The notes: generated by a model not told the origin, from the letters alone. DNA of 64,000 nucleotides from Prevotella sp. (GCA_022486815.1 JAKVJW010000001.1:62001-126000), one strand, 5' to 3'; shown: positions 17,005-26,891, numbered from the stretch's first letter. Program-made: numbers and translations.

Positions 17005-18042
17005 ATGAAGATACTCGTTGTTCGATTCCGACAGATGGGGGATGCTATTCTTGCAACATGCATCTTTAATACGATTAAACGGAATGATTCTGAAGCTGAA
17101 ACAACTTTCATTTTAAATGAAAGATTGGCTCCTCTTTTTAAGGATCATCCTGCAATAAATCATATTGTTACTTTTTCTGAATCTGAAAACTATACGTTTT
17201 GGCGTTATTTGAAGAAAGTATGGACCGTTGTCCATCAAACTCACTATGATGTTATTATAGATATGAGGTCAACATTAAAGAGTATGTTCTTCTCTGTTTT
17301 TTCTCCTTCTACCACATATCGTATCGGATTGAAAAAATGGTATACACATGGTGCTTTTAATTATCTTTTTGACAGATCAAGAGATAATGAGAGTGCAATT
17401 GACCATGATTTGATGTTGCTGTCTCCATTGAATTATACAGATCTGGATCAGAGCTTTCTACTTTCTGCAACAAATAAAGAAAAAAAGGATTTTCGGGATT
17501 ATATGATTCGAATGAATATTGACTTTTCCAAACCAGTTGTTCTTATGGGGGTGACCTCAAAACTTCATAATAAAACATGGTCAATTGAGGGAATGGTTTA
17601 TATTGTCAGGAATCTGATAGAAACCTATCCACAGGTTCAGATTATCTTTAATTATGCTCCAGGCGTAGAAGAGTTGGATTCTCGTCGAATTTATAAATTA
17701 TTAAATAATGATCCGCATATTTTTATCAATATTCGTGCTAGTAGCCCTCGGAAATTGCTAGCTATGTCCTCTTGTATTACATTCTATTTTGGAAATGAAG
17801 GTGGCGCACGCCATATTGTGCATTCACAGAATAAACCTTCTTTTGTTGTTATGGCTCCACAGAATAGTAAAAGGATATGGCTACCCCAGAATGGAATACC
17901 GGCTGAAGGAATAAGTGTAGAAGATATTGTCTCAAAAAGTGAACTTGAAAAAATACCTCTAGACAGGCAATACGAGTTTATAAAAAAAGAGATGGTATGG
18001 GAGAAATTTTTAAAATTTATTGATAAATACCATATTCTTTGA
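17005..18042 (+). CDS. Glycosyltransferase family 9 (heptosyltransferase-like)
   Basis: A 345-residue GT-B fold enzyme. The N-terminus KILVVRFRQMGDAILATCIF is the classical heptosyltransferase opening, and the C-terminal half has FGNEGGARHIVHSQNKPSFV, the usual nucleotide-sugar-binding region. GT9 enzymes add heptose or other sugars to the inner LPS core. It begins 23 bases after the acyltransferase and is followed by a WaaP-like kinase, a typical LPS-core arrangement. The donor sugar is not determinable here. Confidence 0.9.
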   Translation: MKILVVRFRQMGDAILATCIFNTIKRNDSEAETTFILNERLAPLFKDHPAINHIVTFSESENYTFWRYLKKVWTVVHQTHYDVIIDMRSTLKSMFFSVFSPSTTYRIGLKKWYTHGAFNYLFDRSRDNESAIDHDLMLLSPLNYTDLDQSFLLSATNKEKKDFRDYMIRMNIDFSKPVVLMGVTSKLHNKTWSIEGMVYIVRNLIETYPQVQIIFNYAPGVEELDSRRIYKLLNNDPHIFINIRASSPRKLLAMSSCITFYFGNEGGARHIVHSQNKPSFVVMAPQNSKRIWLPQNGIPAEGISVEDIVSKSELEKIPLDRQYEFIKKEMVWEKFLKFIDKYHIL

Positions 18043-18106
18043 TTAAAATGAGTTGAAGAGTCTTTTATTATTAAGATACTGTGGATGAAATTTTGTATGA
18101 AATATT

Positions 18107-18865
18107 ATGAGAATTTCGAAATTTATTGTTAACCCCAAGTATGAAGCGTTAAAATCTGCTATCATTCACATTCTTTCTGTTTTTGAAGTAGAGGGAACGG
18201 TTATTCATCAGAAGCGGAATTTTATTAAGGTGTTTGATATTGATGGACTAAAAATTAATGTCAAGCGCTATCATGCTCCTTCTTCGATTAATAGATATGT
18301 ATATTCTTATGGCATTCGTAAACCTAAGGGGATGCGGGCATACGAGTATCCTGCTATTCTTTCAGATAAGGGTATAGAAACACCTGAGCCAATTGCTTAT
18401 ATTGAATATCGTAATAAGATAGGATTATTGGGAGTTACCTATCTGCTGAGTGTACAATGTGATTATGAACATACCCTTTATGAGGCAGGTGATTCGAAAA
18501 GTGGAACTTATGAGGCTTTGGCTAAGAGTGTAGCTCATTTTGCAGCAGGGATGCATTTGAAAAATGTTATGCATAAAGATTTTACACCTGGAAATATCCT
18601 TTGGAAATATGATAAAAATGGTTATCATTTCAGTATTGTGGATATTAACCGGATGTATTTTGGGAAAGTGAGCCCAAAACAAGGATTGCTGAATCTAAAG
18701 AAGTTGTGGGGACCAAAACTATTTATGGAGATTCTTGTAAGAGAGTATGCTCGTGAACGAAAAATTGATGAAGGATGGGCCTTATCTATCTTTATGCCTG
18801 CAAGGGCAGCATTTTGGCGAAGATATGGAAAAAAACATATTATTCCTTTTAAATTAGAGATATGA
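18107..18865 (+). CDS. Lipopolysaccharide core kinase (WaaP/Kdo kinase-like)
   Basis: A 252-residue protein with a eukaryotic-like kinase fold. The catalytic loop is MHKDFTPGNILW with Asp158 and Asn163, and the metal-binding Asp179 is in IVDINRM. This pattern is that of the lipopolysaccharide kinase (Kdo/WaaP) family, which phosphorylates sugars of the LPS inner core. It lies 64 bases after the GT9 gene, as in other LPS-core operons. Small for a kinase but normal for this family. The exact sugar phosphorylated is unknown. Confidence 0.87.
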   Translation: MRISKFIVNPKYEALKSAIIHILSVFEVEGTVIHQKRNFIKVFDIDGLKINVKRYHAPSSINRYVYSYGIRKPKGMRAYEYPAILSDKGIETPEPIAYIEYRNKIGLLGVTYLLSVQCDYEHTLYEAGDSKSGTYEALAKSVAHFAAGMHLKNVMHKDFTPGNILWKYDKNGYHFSIVDINRMYFGKVSPKQGLLNLKKLWGPKLFMEILVREYARERKIDEGWALSIFMPARAAFWRRYGKKHIIPFKLEI

Positions 18866-18948
18866 TTTCTTTGAAGGATGGTTACGGTTGAATAAAGTGA
18901 TTTTATATATAAAGATTTATTAGGTTTCAATAATACAAGAATTTTTTG

Positions 18949-18956
18949 TATCTTTG
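18949..18956 (+). promoter_or_regulatory. Promoter -7 box TATCTTTG
   Basis: A perfect TAnnTTTG box with a poor upstream element (GTTTC at 18924-18928). It would start a transcript about 180 bases before the preferred glycosyltransferase ATG at 19144, giving an unusually long leader. Confidence 0.5.
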
Positions 18957-19143
18957 CAAGATTGGGAGAGGTAGATTGTATTTATTGGAAATATATTTTT
19001 GGATGATTTATGAGAATGAAGATATTGGTTAAATCTAGAGTTTACAATAACTGCTGTAAATAATTAAAAGAAATAAATATTTGTCATTTGGGAACAAGTT
19101 ATTTATTATCTATTATTTAAGAGTAAAAAAGGAATCTATAATA

Positions 19144-20178
19144 ATGGCAAATCGACTTTGTTATATATCTCGTAATTATCGGGGTGTTTCAAGTTCTGGA
19201 AGTAAAGCCAAGAGTGATAATGAAATTACATTGCGCGAAATGGGTGCTCATAATTTAGGGCTTCCTTCTACCTATTATCACAGTATGATTATAACTTTTT
19301 TTTTGGACTTATTCGGTATTATTAAATTAGCTGTGACTCTTAAATCAAAGGATATTCTAGTTCTTCAATATCCTGTAAAAAAATATTACTCCTTTATTTG
19401 TAACTGTGCTCATTTACATGGGGCAAGAGTCGTAACTGTAATTCATGATTTAGGCAGCATGAGACGTAAGAAATTGACCGTAAGTCAGGAAATTCATCGT
19501 CTTATGCATAGTGATTCTGTAATTGCCTCCAATGAGGCAATGGCTTTTTGGCTTAGAGATCATGGTTATAAACATCCTTTAAGTGCTTTAGGACTATTCG
19601 ATTATCGTAGTAAAAGTTGTTGCTCTCCAAGCGAGCACAAAGTAAATCCAAATGCGCTTATTTTAGTTTATGCAGGCAGTTTGGCAATGCGTAAAAATAG
19701 TTTTCTTTTGAAAGCACAATCTAAAATTAAAAATTACCAGCTTCAGATTTATGGTAATAGTGAAGGTTTGCCAGGTCTGACAGAATCAGATCATTTACAT
19801 ATTAATGGTTTTATGAACTCTGAGGATTTCATAGATCATGTCAAAGGCGATTTTGGACTTGTCTGGGATGGAGATAGTCTGGATACTTGTACAGGTTCTT
19901 TCGGAGAGTATCTTCATTGGAATAGTCCTCATAAGGTTTCTTTTTACCTTCGTGCCGGTTTGCCGATTGTTATCTGGAGGAAAGCTGCAGTTGCGCCGAT
20001 TGTTGAAAAAGAAGGGATAGGTATTTGTATTGATCATCTGTCGGAATTGGATGAACTTTTTCAGAGTCTATCTTCGAAAAAGATCTATCAAATGCAACAA
20101 AATGTGTATCGTATTAGTGAAAGACTCCGTACAGGTGAATATTTAAAGACTGCACTTGGTAATGCCCTTAATCTTTAG
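19144..20178 (+). CDS. Glycosyltransferase, galactofuranosyltransferase-like
   Basis: A protein of 344 residues from the chosen ATG. The opening MANRLCYISRNYRG and the later TVIHDLGSMR, LVYAGSLAMRKN and FGLVWDGDSLDTCTGSFG (with SPHKVSFYLRAGLPIVIW) match bacterial galactofuranosyltransferases of the WbbI/Glf2-related group as I recall them. It would add a galactofuranose or similar residue to a cell-surface glycan. The frame is open to an ATG at 19081, but the extra 21 residues are atypical and 19144 gives the family N-terminus. A -7 box lies at 18949. No UDP-galactopyranose mutase is visible in the window, so the donor is uncertain. Confidence 0.75.
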   Translation: MANRLCYISRNYRGVSSSGSKAKSDNEITLREMGAHNLGLPSTYYHSMIITFFLDLFGIIKLAVTLKSKDILVLQYPVKKYYSFICNCAHLHGARVVTVIHDLGSMRRKKLTVSQEIHRLMHSDSVIASNEAMAFWLRDHGYKHPLSALGLFDYRSKSCCSPSEHKVNPNALILVYAGSLAMRKNSFLLKAQSKIKNYQLQIYGNSEGLPGLTESDHLHINGFMNSEDFIDHVKGDFGLVWDGDSLDTCTGSFGEYLHWNSPHKVSFYLRAGLPIVIWRKAAVAPIVEKEGIGICIDHLSELDELFQSLSSKKIYQMQQNVYRISERLRTGEYLKTALGNALNL

Positions 20179-20344
20179 ATTAAACGGAGCTGATTTTATT
20201 ATAAGGGATAAAACTAAAATGGTCCTCAGCTAAGAGCTTCAGAAATGTGGCTTGGAAAGAGAGTTTGTTGGTTGTTTGGTCTTGAAATTCTTATTAAATT
20301 ACCTTTTTTTTTATATATCATATTAATATGTTAATAATTTTAGG

Positions 20345-20352
20345 TAAGTTTG
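20345..20352 (+). promoter_or_regulatory. Promoter -7 box TAAGTTTG
   Basis: A TAnnTTTG box 70 bases ahead of the aminotransferase ATG. I see no good TTTG element at the right distance, so support rests on the downstream box alone. Confidence 0.4.
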
Positions 20353-20422
20353 CATAAAATAGAGTAGGCCGTGATGGTATCTTCTTTAGAGATAGTTTAA
20401 AAGATATAAGTAAATACTTAAA

Positions 20423-21529
20423 ATGATAAGATTATCAAAATCTGTTGTCGGTAAGACAGAATCTGCTGCCGTTGCCCATGTTATCAATGATATAGGTTAT
20501 CTGGGCATGGGTGAAATTGTAGGGCTTTTCGAAAAAGATCTGGAAAATTATATAGGTGGAGGAATGAAATGTATCTGTGTGAACAGTGGCACGGCTGCAT
20601 TACATTTAGCGATACAGGCTGTAACAAATCCTGGAGACGAGGTACTGGTACCTTCCTTTACTTTTGTTGCAACTTATCAGGCAATTACTGCTGCTGGTTG
20701 TGTGCCGATAAGTTGTGAAATAGATCCAACGTCTTTGTTGTTGGACTTGAAGGATGCTGAACGCAGGATCACGTCAAGAACGAAAGTGCTGTTGCCAGTT
20801 TATTTTGCCAGTAATCTTGCTCTTTTGGATGAATATAGAAAATTTGCTTGTAAACATCATCTTCGTCTGATCGAGGATGCTGCACATGCTTTTGGCTGTC
20901 GTCATAATGGACAACTAGTTGGTTCGACTGGTGATATCGTTTGTTTTAGTTTCGATGGCATCAAGAATATTACATCAGGAGAAGGAGGTGCCATATTTAC
21001 TGCGGACTCTAAGGTTATCAATGCCGTTAGTGATGCTCGTCTTCTTGGAGTCATGAAAGACTCAGAAAAGCGTTATAAAGGTCAGCGTAGCTATGTTTTT
21101 GATGTTGTGGCGCAGGGCTATCGTTATCACATGAGTAATATTTTCGCGGCTATTGGCCGGGTGCAACTTTCTCGTTTTGAAAAAGAATTTGCTCCTAAAC
21201 GGCAGCATATCGCGAGACTTTATACTCAACTTCTTTGTGGAAATAAGAACGTATGTCTCATTCCAATGAATTATGATGAGATTGTTCCTCATATATTTCC
21301 TGTTTTGATGCTTCACGGAAAACGCGATGCACTTATAAAACAACTAAAGAAGTATGATATTCAGTATGGCATTCAATACCGCCCTAATCATTTGCTTACT
21401 TATTTTAAGACCGATTATGCTCTGCCGGTGACAGAAGATGTCTATTCCAGGATTATATCTCTCCCAATGCATCCGGAATTGGCGGATGAGGATATAAAGT
21501 TGATTTGTTCCATTATTAATAATCTATGA
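20423..21529 (+). CDS. DegT/DnrJ/EryC1/StrS-family sugar aminotransferase
   Basis: A 368-residue PLP-dependent enzyme. The N-terminal CVNSGTAALHLAIQA phosphate-binding region, the DAAHAFGC motif and the PLP lysine Lys181 in FDGIKNITSGEGG are all present. Such enzymes transaminate a keto-deoxy nucleotide sugar to give an amino sugar for O-antigen or capsule. The keto-sugar-producing dehydratase is not obvious beside it; the nearest epimerase-type enzyme (23250) looks like a UDP-xylose synthase. It appears to start the second transcription unit of the surface-glycan block. Confidence 0.92.
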   Translation: MIRLSKSVVGKTESAAVAHVINDIGYLGMGEIVGLFEKDLENYIGGGMKCICVNSGTAALHLAIQAVTNPGDEVLVPSFTFVATYQAITAAGCVPISCEIDPTSLLLDLKDAERRITSRTKVLLPVYFASNLALLDEYRKFACKHHLRLIEDAAHAFGCRHNGQLVGSTGDIVCFSFDGIKNITSGEGGAIFTADSKVINAVSDARLLGVMKDSEKRYKGQRSYVFDVVAQGYRYHMSNIFAAIGRVQLSRFEKEFAPKRQHIARLYTQLLCGNKNVCLIPMNYDEIVPHIFPVLMLHGKRDALIKQLKKYDIQYGIQYRPNHLLTYFKTDYALPVTEDVYSRIISLPMHPELADEDIKLICSIINNL

Positions 21530-21599
21530 TATGGGATGCCTCTTTACAAGAAGAATTTAATTATGAAATTATATATTATCAAATAAAATCATCTTATCC

Positions 21600-22385
21600 A
21601 TGAAAGTTGTGATCTTAGCAGGAGGTTTTGGGACTCGTTTGTCAGAATATACAAAATTGATACCAAAGCCTATGGTAGAGATAGGTAGTAAACCTATTCT
21701 CTGGCATATCATGAAACATTATTCAAATTATGGTTATAAAGATTTTATTATCGCTCTGGGTTATAAGGGAGAGGTAATTAAAAATTACTTCCTTCAATAT
21801 TATACGTTGAGTAATGATTTTACTATAGATTTAAAAGGTAATAAAATTTCTTATATCAAGGAGAGACCTTTGGATTGGAAAGTTTCTCTTGTGAATACTG
21901 GTGAGAAATCAATGACTGGCGGAAGAATCCTTCGTTTGAAAGATTTAATCGGAGATGAGGATTTTATGCTTACCTATGGTGATGCAGTATCTAATGTGAA
22001 TATTCATGAATTAGTTGACCGGTACTATCGATCGGGAAAACTGGCCATGGTTACAGCTGTGCACCCCACGGCCCGTTTTGGTGAACTCTCTATTGATGAG
22101 AATAATGTTGCTCATAGTTTTAAGGAGAAACCGCAAGTAAACCAAGGTTGGATCAATGGAGGTTACTTTTTGCTGAATCCGAAAGTCTTCGATTATATTA
22201 AGGATGATTCCTCTGTTTTCGAAAGAGAACCACTTGAATCATTGGCCAGAGAGGGTGAGCTTGCTGTATATAAACATGAAGGGTTCTGGCAGTGTATGGA
22301 TACGGTTCGTGATCGTGATTATCTGAATCATTTATGGAATGATGGCCATGCGCCTTGGACACAGCCTTATTCTTCTGAAAAATAG
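21600..22385 (+). CDS. rfbF: Glucose-1-phosphate cytidylyltransferase-like
   Basis: A 261-residue nucleotidyltransferase. The opening VVILAGGFGTRLSEYTKLIP is the NTP-binding signature, and the internal RPLDWKVSLVNTGEKSMTGG region plus VTAVHPTARFGEL are typical of RfbF, which makes CDP-glucose from CTP and glucose-1-phosphate. The usual partner CDP-glucose 4,6-dehydratase (RfbG) is absent from the next positions. Instead a LicD-family protein starts just after it (a longer LicD reading frame would overlap it). The product is therefore probably used in a CDP-linked way that I cannot specify. Confidence 0.85.
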   Translation: MKVVILAGGFGTRLSEYTKLIPKPMVEIGSKPILWHIMKHYSNYGYKDFIIALGYKGEVIKNYFLQYYTLSNDFTIDLKGNKISYIKERPLDWKVSLVNTGEKSMTGGRILRLKDLIGDEDFMLTYGDAVSNVNIHELVDRYYRSGKLAMVTAVHPTARFGELSIDENNVAHSFKEKPQVNQGWINGGYFLLNPKVFDYIKDDSSVFEREPLESLAREGELAVYKHEGFWQCMDTVRDRDYLNHLWNDGHAPWTQPYSSEK

Positions 22386-22395
22386 AATATCAATT

Positions 22396-23214
22396 ATGGC
22401 AAATTATGAGATAAGGCCTCTGCAGATGCGGATGCTTGATATTATTACTGTTCTGGACAAGACGTTGTCAGAACATAAACTTCATTATGGTATGTTTTCA
22501 GGGTCTCTTATCGGAGCTGTTCGCCATCATGGCTTTATACCATGGGATGACGATATGGATGTGCTTATGCCCCGTCCGGACTATGAGCAGTTTATTCAGC
22601 ATTCTAAGGAATGGCTCCCTGGAAAATATGAATTTGTGTGCAGTGAGAATGATCCTGATTATCCTCTTCCTTTTGGTAAGATACAAGATGCGGAAACTAC
22701 TCTTATTGAGCGACCTTATTTAAGGTATCTGGGTGGTGTCTATGTAGATGTCTTTCCTTTGGATGCTGTGCCTTCTAATTGGCTTGCCCGGCATTGGCAG
22801 TATACTCGTTATGAGTTTTACAAGCAAGCGCTTTATTTGGTTCACCGTGACCCGTATAAGCATGGACATGGTCCCAGTTGCTGGCTGCCTTTATTAACAC
22901 GCCGGTTGTTTTCTATGCAAGGACTACAGAAGAGGATTCGTCACTTGCTTACAAAATATGATTACAATAAATGTACTTTGGCAGCTGATTATACGGATGG
23001 GTTGCGGGGCGTAATGAAAAAGGAAATCAATGGAAATTATGGTCCCTATATTTTTGAGGGAAGAAAACTTCAGGGCATCAGACGCTATGATGAATATCTT
23101 TCTCAAATTTATGGTGATTATATGAAAGTTCCTGATGGTGATCATCAGCGTCAGCATAATTTCTTTTATCTTAATATGAATATGCCCTATCGGGAATATA
23201 AAGGTGACTTTTAA
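22396..23214 (+). CDS. LicD family phosphotransferase
   Basis: A protein of 272 residues from the ATG at 22396. The LicD core is clear: HYGMFSGSLIGAVRHHGFIP followed by WDDDMDVLMPR, with the acidic metal-binding DDDMD cluster. LicD proteins transfer phosphocholine or another phospho-alditol from a CDP-activated donor to a surface glycan. It sits immediately after an RfbF-like cytidylyltransferase, which may supply or resemble a CDP donor. An in-frame ATG at 22339 would overlap rfbF by 47 bases; I prefer 22396 because MANYEIRPLQMRML is the usual family start. No choline pathway genes are visible, so the transferred group is unknown. Confidence 0.87.
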   Translation: MANYEIRPLQMRMLDIITVLDKTLSEHKLHYGMFSGSLIGAVRHHGFIPWDDDMDVLMPRPDYEQFIQHSKEWLPGKYEFVCSENDPDYPLPFGKIQDAETTLIERPYLRYLGGVYVDVFPLDAVPSNWLARHWQYTRYEFYKQALYLVHRDPYKHGHGPSCWLPLLTRRLFSMQGLQKRIRHLLTKYDYNKCTLAADYTDGLRGVMKKEINGNYGPYIFEGRKLQGIRRYDEYLSQIYGDYMKVPDGDHQRQHNFFYLNMNMPYREYKGDF

Positions 23215-23249
23215 TTTTTTGTCAGTTTGATTTATTAAAACTCAAGATA

Positions 23250-24338
23250 ATGACAGTATTAGAAAAAGACTTTGACCATACATTGAATGGTTTGTCAACT
23301 CAGGAGAAAGAAAAGTTGAATGGTGCTACTATCCTGATAACAGGGTGTGCCGGATTCCTGGGCTATTATTATATGAATTTCTTTGAAGCTAAATCTAAAG
23401 CATTGGGGCTGAAACGAATTATCGGACTGGATAACTTTATGTTAGGTTATCCTGCATGGATCGATCGTTTGAAGAAGAACTCTCTGTTTGATATCAGGAA
23501 GTTTGATATTATCAAAGATAAAGTAGAAGATGTAAAGGGAGCAGAACGGGCAGATTTTATCATTCACATGGCTTCTATTGCTTCTCCGGTCTTTTATCGT
23601 AAATATCCAATAGAGACACTTGATGCTAATGTCTGGGGACTTCGCTCACTGCTTGATTTCTATAAGAATAAAGCTATTAAAGGTTTTCTATTCTATTCGT
23701 CCAGTGAACTCTATGGTAATCCTGATGCCAATCATGTTCCTACTTCTGAGGAATATTATGGTTATGTATGTGCGACTGGGCCTCGTTCTTGCTATGATGA
23801 ATCGAAACGTTTCGGTGAGACGATGTGCATGCTGTTTGCCCAGCACTATAACATGCCTATTGATGTAGTTCGGCCTTTTAATAATTATGGTCCTGGAATG
23901 AAAATCAATGACAAACGTGTGCCTGCTGATTTTGCTCTTGACATCAAAGAAAACCGTAATATAGAAATTCTCTCCAATGGATCTCCTACACGCACTTTCT
24001 GCTATATTGCAGATGCTGTTTGTGGTTATCTGAAGGTCTTGCTACATGGAACTTATGACTATTTTAATATTGGAATAGATAAACCGGAAATCAGCATCTC
24101 TCAACTGGCAGAGATTTATGTCACTGCCGGAAAGGAAATCTTCGGTTATACCGGCAAAGTGGTTTATGCAACCTCCTGTGAAAAGGAATATTTGACCAAT
24201 AATCCTCAACGCCGCTGTCCGGACATCAATAAGGCGCGTCGAGTTCTGGGATATTCACCGAGTATATCTGCCGAGGACGGTGTAAGGCGTTTCCTTACTT
24301 TTATTAGGGAGAGTGACGAAGGAGAATATCAATGGTAA
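23250..24338 (+). CDS. NAD-dependent sugar-nucleotide decarboxylase/dehydratase (UDP-xylose synthase-like)
   Basis: A 362-residue extended SDR enzyme. The NAD motif GCAGFLGYYYM lies at about residues 31-41 and the catalytic YDESKRFGET follows GPRSC. The phrases MASIASPVFYRKYPIETLDAN and GPRSCYDESKR closely resemble UDP-glucuronate decarboxylases (UXS). That would fit with the UDP-sugar dehydrogenase gene 28 bases downstream: UDP-glucose to UDP-glucuronate to UDP-xylose or the 4-keto intermediate. An alternative is another dTDP/CDP-sugar dehydratase. The 4-keto product could feed the upstream aminotransferase, which is an inference. Confidence 0.82.
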   Translation: MTVLEKDFDHTLNGLSTQEKEKLNGATILITGCAGFLGYYYMNFFEAKSKALGLKRIIGLDNFMLGYPAWIDRLKKNSLFDIRKFDIIKDKVEDVKGAERADFIIHMASIASPVFYRKYPIETLDANVWGLRSLLDFYKNKAIKGFLFYSSSELYGNPDANHVPTSEEYYGYVCATGPRSCYDESKRFGETMCMLFAQHYNMPIDVVRPFNNYGPGMKINDKRVPADFALDIKENRNIEILSNGSPTRTFCYIADAVCGYLKVLLHGTYDYFNIGIDKPEISISQLAEIYVTAGKEIFGYTGKVVYATSCEKEYLTNNPQRRCPDINKARRVLGYSPSISAEDGVRRFLTFIRESDEGEYQW

Positions 24339-24366
24339 AAGTAATCTTTACTTATAAAGAGAAAAA

Positions 24367-25659
24367 ATGGTAGTTACAGTATTTGGATTAGGCTTTGTAG
24401 GACTGACTACAGCCTTGGGCTTTGCAGAGTTTGGCCATACCGTCTATGGTGTGGAGATGAATCCCGAACGGCTTGATACGATCAAGGGCGGTCATTTGCC
24501 TTTTCTTGAGGAAGGGCTGGATAAGGCCCTTTTACATCATTTGAATCATAATTTTCATCCTATTGCACCTGATGGATTGGATGTTGCTATCGCCCAGAGT
24601 GACTGTATCTATTATTGTGTAGGTACTCCTTATGGCAAGGATGGACAAGCTGATCTTACTTATCTTCTTAATGCGATAGATGAGACAATTGACTTGATTA
24701 AGGATTATCGCTTCCGGGTCTTGGTCGTGAAGTCTACTATTCCTCCTTCAACAACCGAAAACAGAATTATCCCGCACATTCGGCAACGGGGAATCATTGT
24801 TGGTGAATCTGTTGAAAGCAATCGCCAAGAAGTATTGCATGTTGGAGTTGCTAATAATCCTGAATTTTTACGTGAAGGTCATTGCTGGGATGACTTTATG
24901 AAGGCTGACCGTATCGTACTTGGTGTCTCTGATAAGAAGTCTGAGAAGACATTGCGCGAGATTTATGCCTCCACAAGTATTCCTGTTTTCTGTGTCTCTT
25001 TAAATACAGGTGAGTTTGTTAAATATCTTTCAAATACTTTATTGGCTACTCTCATCAGTTATTCCAATGAGATGTCGATTATTGCTGATACGATCGGACA
25101 TATTGATATAGCTAAGGCTTTTCATATCCTGCACATGGATAAACGTTGGGGGAATGCACCTATGTCTTCATACGTATATCCGGGTTGTGGTTACGGTGGT
25201 TATTGTCTGCCTAAAGATACGAACGCACTTTATGCAATAGCTAAAAGTGCTGGAATGGATGCTCCAATCCTTAAGAATGTCATTGCTACAAATGATAGTA
25301 TGCCAGCATTTATGGCTGAACGTATTATGAAAACTGCTGGAGAAAAAGGTCAGTTCTCAAAAATAGCGATACTCGGTCTATCCTTTAAACCTGGCTCTGA
25401 TGATGTACGTGATACACCTAGTGCTAAGATTATTCGTCAATTGTTGATGCATGGTTATAAAAATATTCTGGGCTATGATCCTGTAGCTAATAAGGAATTT
25501 AAAAAGCATTATGATCTACCTATTACATACTATGATCATTATAGAGAAATCTTAAAAGATGCTGATATCTTGGTTATTACAACAGCGTGGAGTGAGTTTA
25601 AATCAATTCATTCAGTGACAGACAAACCTGTAATTGACTGTAGATTTATGCTTGATTAA
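24367..25659 (+). CDS. UDP-glucose/GDP-mannose dehydrogenase family protein
   Basis: A 430-residue NAD-dependent dehydrogenase that oxidises a nucleotide sugar C6 alcohol to a carboxylate in two steps. The N-terminal Rossmann motif is VFGLGFVGLTTA, the conserved NNPEFLREG is present, and the catalytic cysteine lies in GCGYGGYCLPKD. The C-terminal SFKPGSDDVRDTPS is the substrate-binding domain signature. Paired with the UXS-like gene just upstream it probably forms UDP-glucuronate. It is 10 bases ahead of a GT4 gene and cotranscription is likely. Confidence 0.9.
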   Translation: MVVTVFGLGFVGLTTALGFAEFGHTVYGVEMNPERLDTIKGGHLPFLEEGLDKALLHHLNHNFHPIAPDGLDVAIAQSDCIYYCVGTPYGKDGQADLTYLLNAIDETIDLIKDYRFRVLVVKSTIPPSTTENRIIPHIRQRGIIVGESVESNRQEVLHVGVANNPEFLREGHCWDDFMKADRIVLGVSDKKSEKTLREIYASTSIPVFCVSLNTGEFVKYLSNTLLATLISYSNEMSIIADTIGHIDIAKAFHILHMDKRWGNAPMSSYVYPGCGYGGYCLPKDTNALYAIAKSAGMDAPILKNVIATNDSMPAFMAERIMKTAGEKGQFSKIAILGLSFKPGSDDVRDTPSAKIIRQLLMHGYKNILGYDPVANKEFKKHYDLPITYYDHYREILKDADILVITTAWSEFKSIHSVTDKPVIDCRFMLD

Positions 25660-25668
25660 TATCTGAGA

Positions 25669-26814
25669 ATGGGGACAAAAAAACATCTGATTATTGGATA
25701 TGACGCCAAGCGTATTGTGTGTAACAATACGGGACTTGGTAATTATTCTCGTAATCTTGTCAATGCGCTTGTTGCTGCCGATAGGGATACTGAGTTTAAA
25801 CTATACACTCCTTGTGAGGGTAGGAAAGAACTTAGGACGCAGGTTCAATTGGCAGGAAATGTGAGTTTTGTTTATCCTCATTCCATGCATTTTCGTCTTC
25901 AACGTGACCTTTGGCGTACAGACGGGGTCGTAAAAGATTTGCTGCGCGATAAAGTGGACCTTTTTCATGGTTTGTCTGGAGAGTTGCCTCATGGGTTACG
26001 TAAAGCGGGTATTCCTGGAATAGTAACTGTTCATGATCTTATTTTTTTGCGTCATCCGGAATATTATCATTGGATTGATGCAAAAATTTATGCTCGGAAG
26101 TTTCGTGTCACGTGTCGGGAAGCCTCTCGTATAGTGGCCATAAGTGAATGTACAAAGCGTGATATTCTTGCCTTTAGCAATTTCCCGGAGACTCTGATAG
26201 ATGTAATCTATCAGAGTTGTGGTACGCGGTTTAAATCAAAAGTCAGTGAAGAAGAGAAACAACGTGTCCAGGCTAAGTATGCCTTGCCTGATCAGTATAT
26301 CTTGAATGTAGGAACAATAGAGAAACGCAAGAATGTGCTTTTGGCAGTCAAATCGCTGTTGAGACTTCCTGAATCTTTGTCTTTGGTCATTGTGGGTAGA
26401 GCAACCAAATATATGGTAGAAGTGCAAGCTTTTATCACAAAGTATCAATTGGCAAATCGTGTTAAGTTTATGCATGATATTCCTAATGAAGATTTACCTG
26501 CCATTTATCAGTTAGCTTCTGTCTTTGTTTATCCTTCTCGCTATGAAGGATTTGGCCTTCCTGTTATCGAAGGTATTCAGAGCGGATTACCGGTTGTAGC
26601 TTGTACAGGATCTTGTCTGGAGGAAGCTGGCGGCCCTGATAACATTTATGTAGATCCAGATGATGATGAAAAGATGGCAAATAGTATTGCCCGTTTTCTG
26701 AAAGATATACCATTTCGTCAACAAAGCATAAGACGAAGTTTAAATTATGTGAAGCGTTTTGAAAATCAGAATTTTGCCAATCAGATGCTCTCTGAATATC
26801 AAAAAGTACTTTGA
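25669..26814 (+). CDS. Glycosyltransferase family 4
   Basis: A 381-residue GT-B enzyme. The N-terminal YDAKRIVCNNTGLGNYSRNL loop binds acceptor, and the C-terminal donor-binding part includes YILNVGTIEKRKN and FVYPSRYEGFGLPVIEG (E-x7-E type). It resembles mannosyltransferases of the WbaZ/MtfB type, but the sugar is not certain. It ends the rightward glycan unit. The next genes read leftwards. Confidence 0.88.
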   Translation: MGTKKHLIIGYDAKRIVCNNTGLGNYSRNLVNALVAADRDTEFKLYTPCEGRKELRTQVQLAGNVSFVYPHSMHFRLQRDLWRTDGVVKDLLRDKVDLFHGLSGELPHGLRKAGIPGIVTVHDLIFLRHPEYYHWIDAKIYARKFRVTCREASRIVAISECTKRDILAFSNFPETLIDVIYQSCGTRFKSKVSEEEKQRVQAKYALPDQYILNVGTIEKRKNVLLAVKSLLRLPESLSLVIVGRATKYMVEVQAFITKYQLANRVKFMHDIPNEDLPAIYQLASVFVYPSRYEGFGLPVIEGIQSGLPVVACTGSCLEEAGGPDNIYVDPDDDEKMANSIARFLKDIPFRQQSIRRSLNYVKRFENQNFANQMLSEYQKVL

Positions 26815-26891
26815 ATTTTTAAATAGAATTTAAAGAGCCTTAGGTTTAGAGATTTTTGAAATACTTCCTTTTTTATATTAGAGCTGATTTA

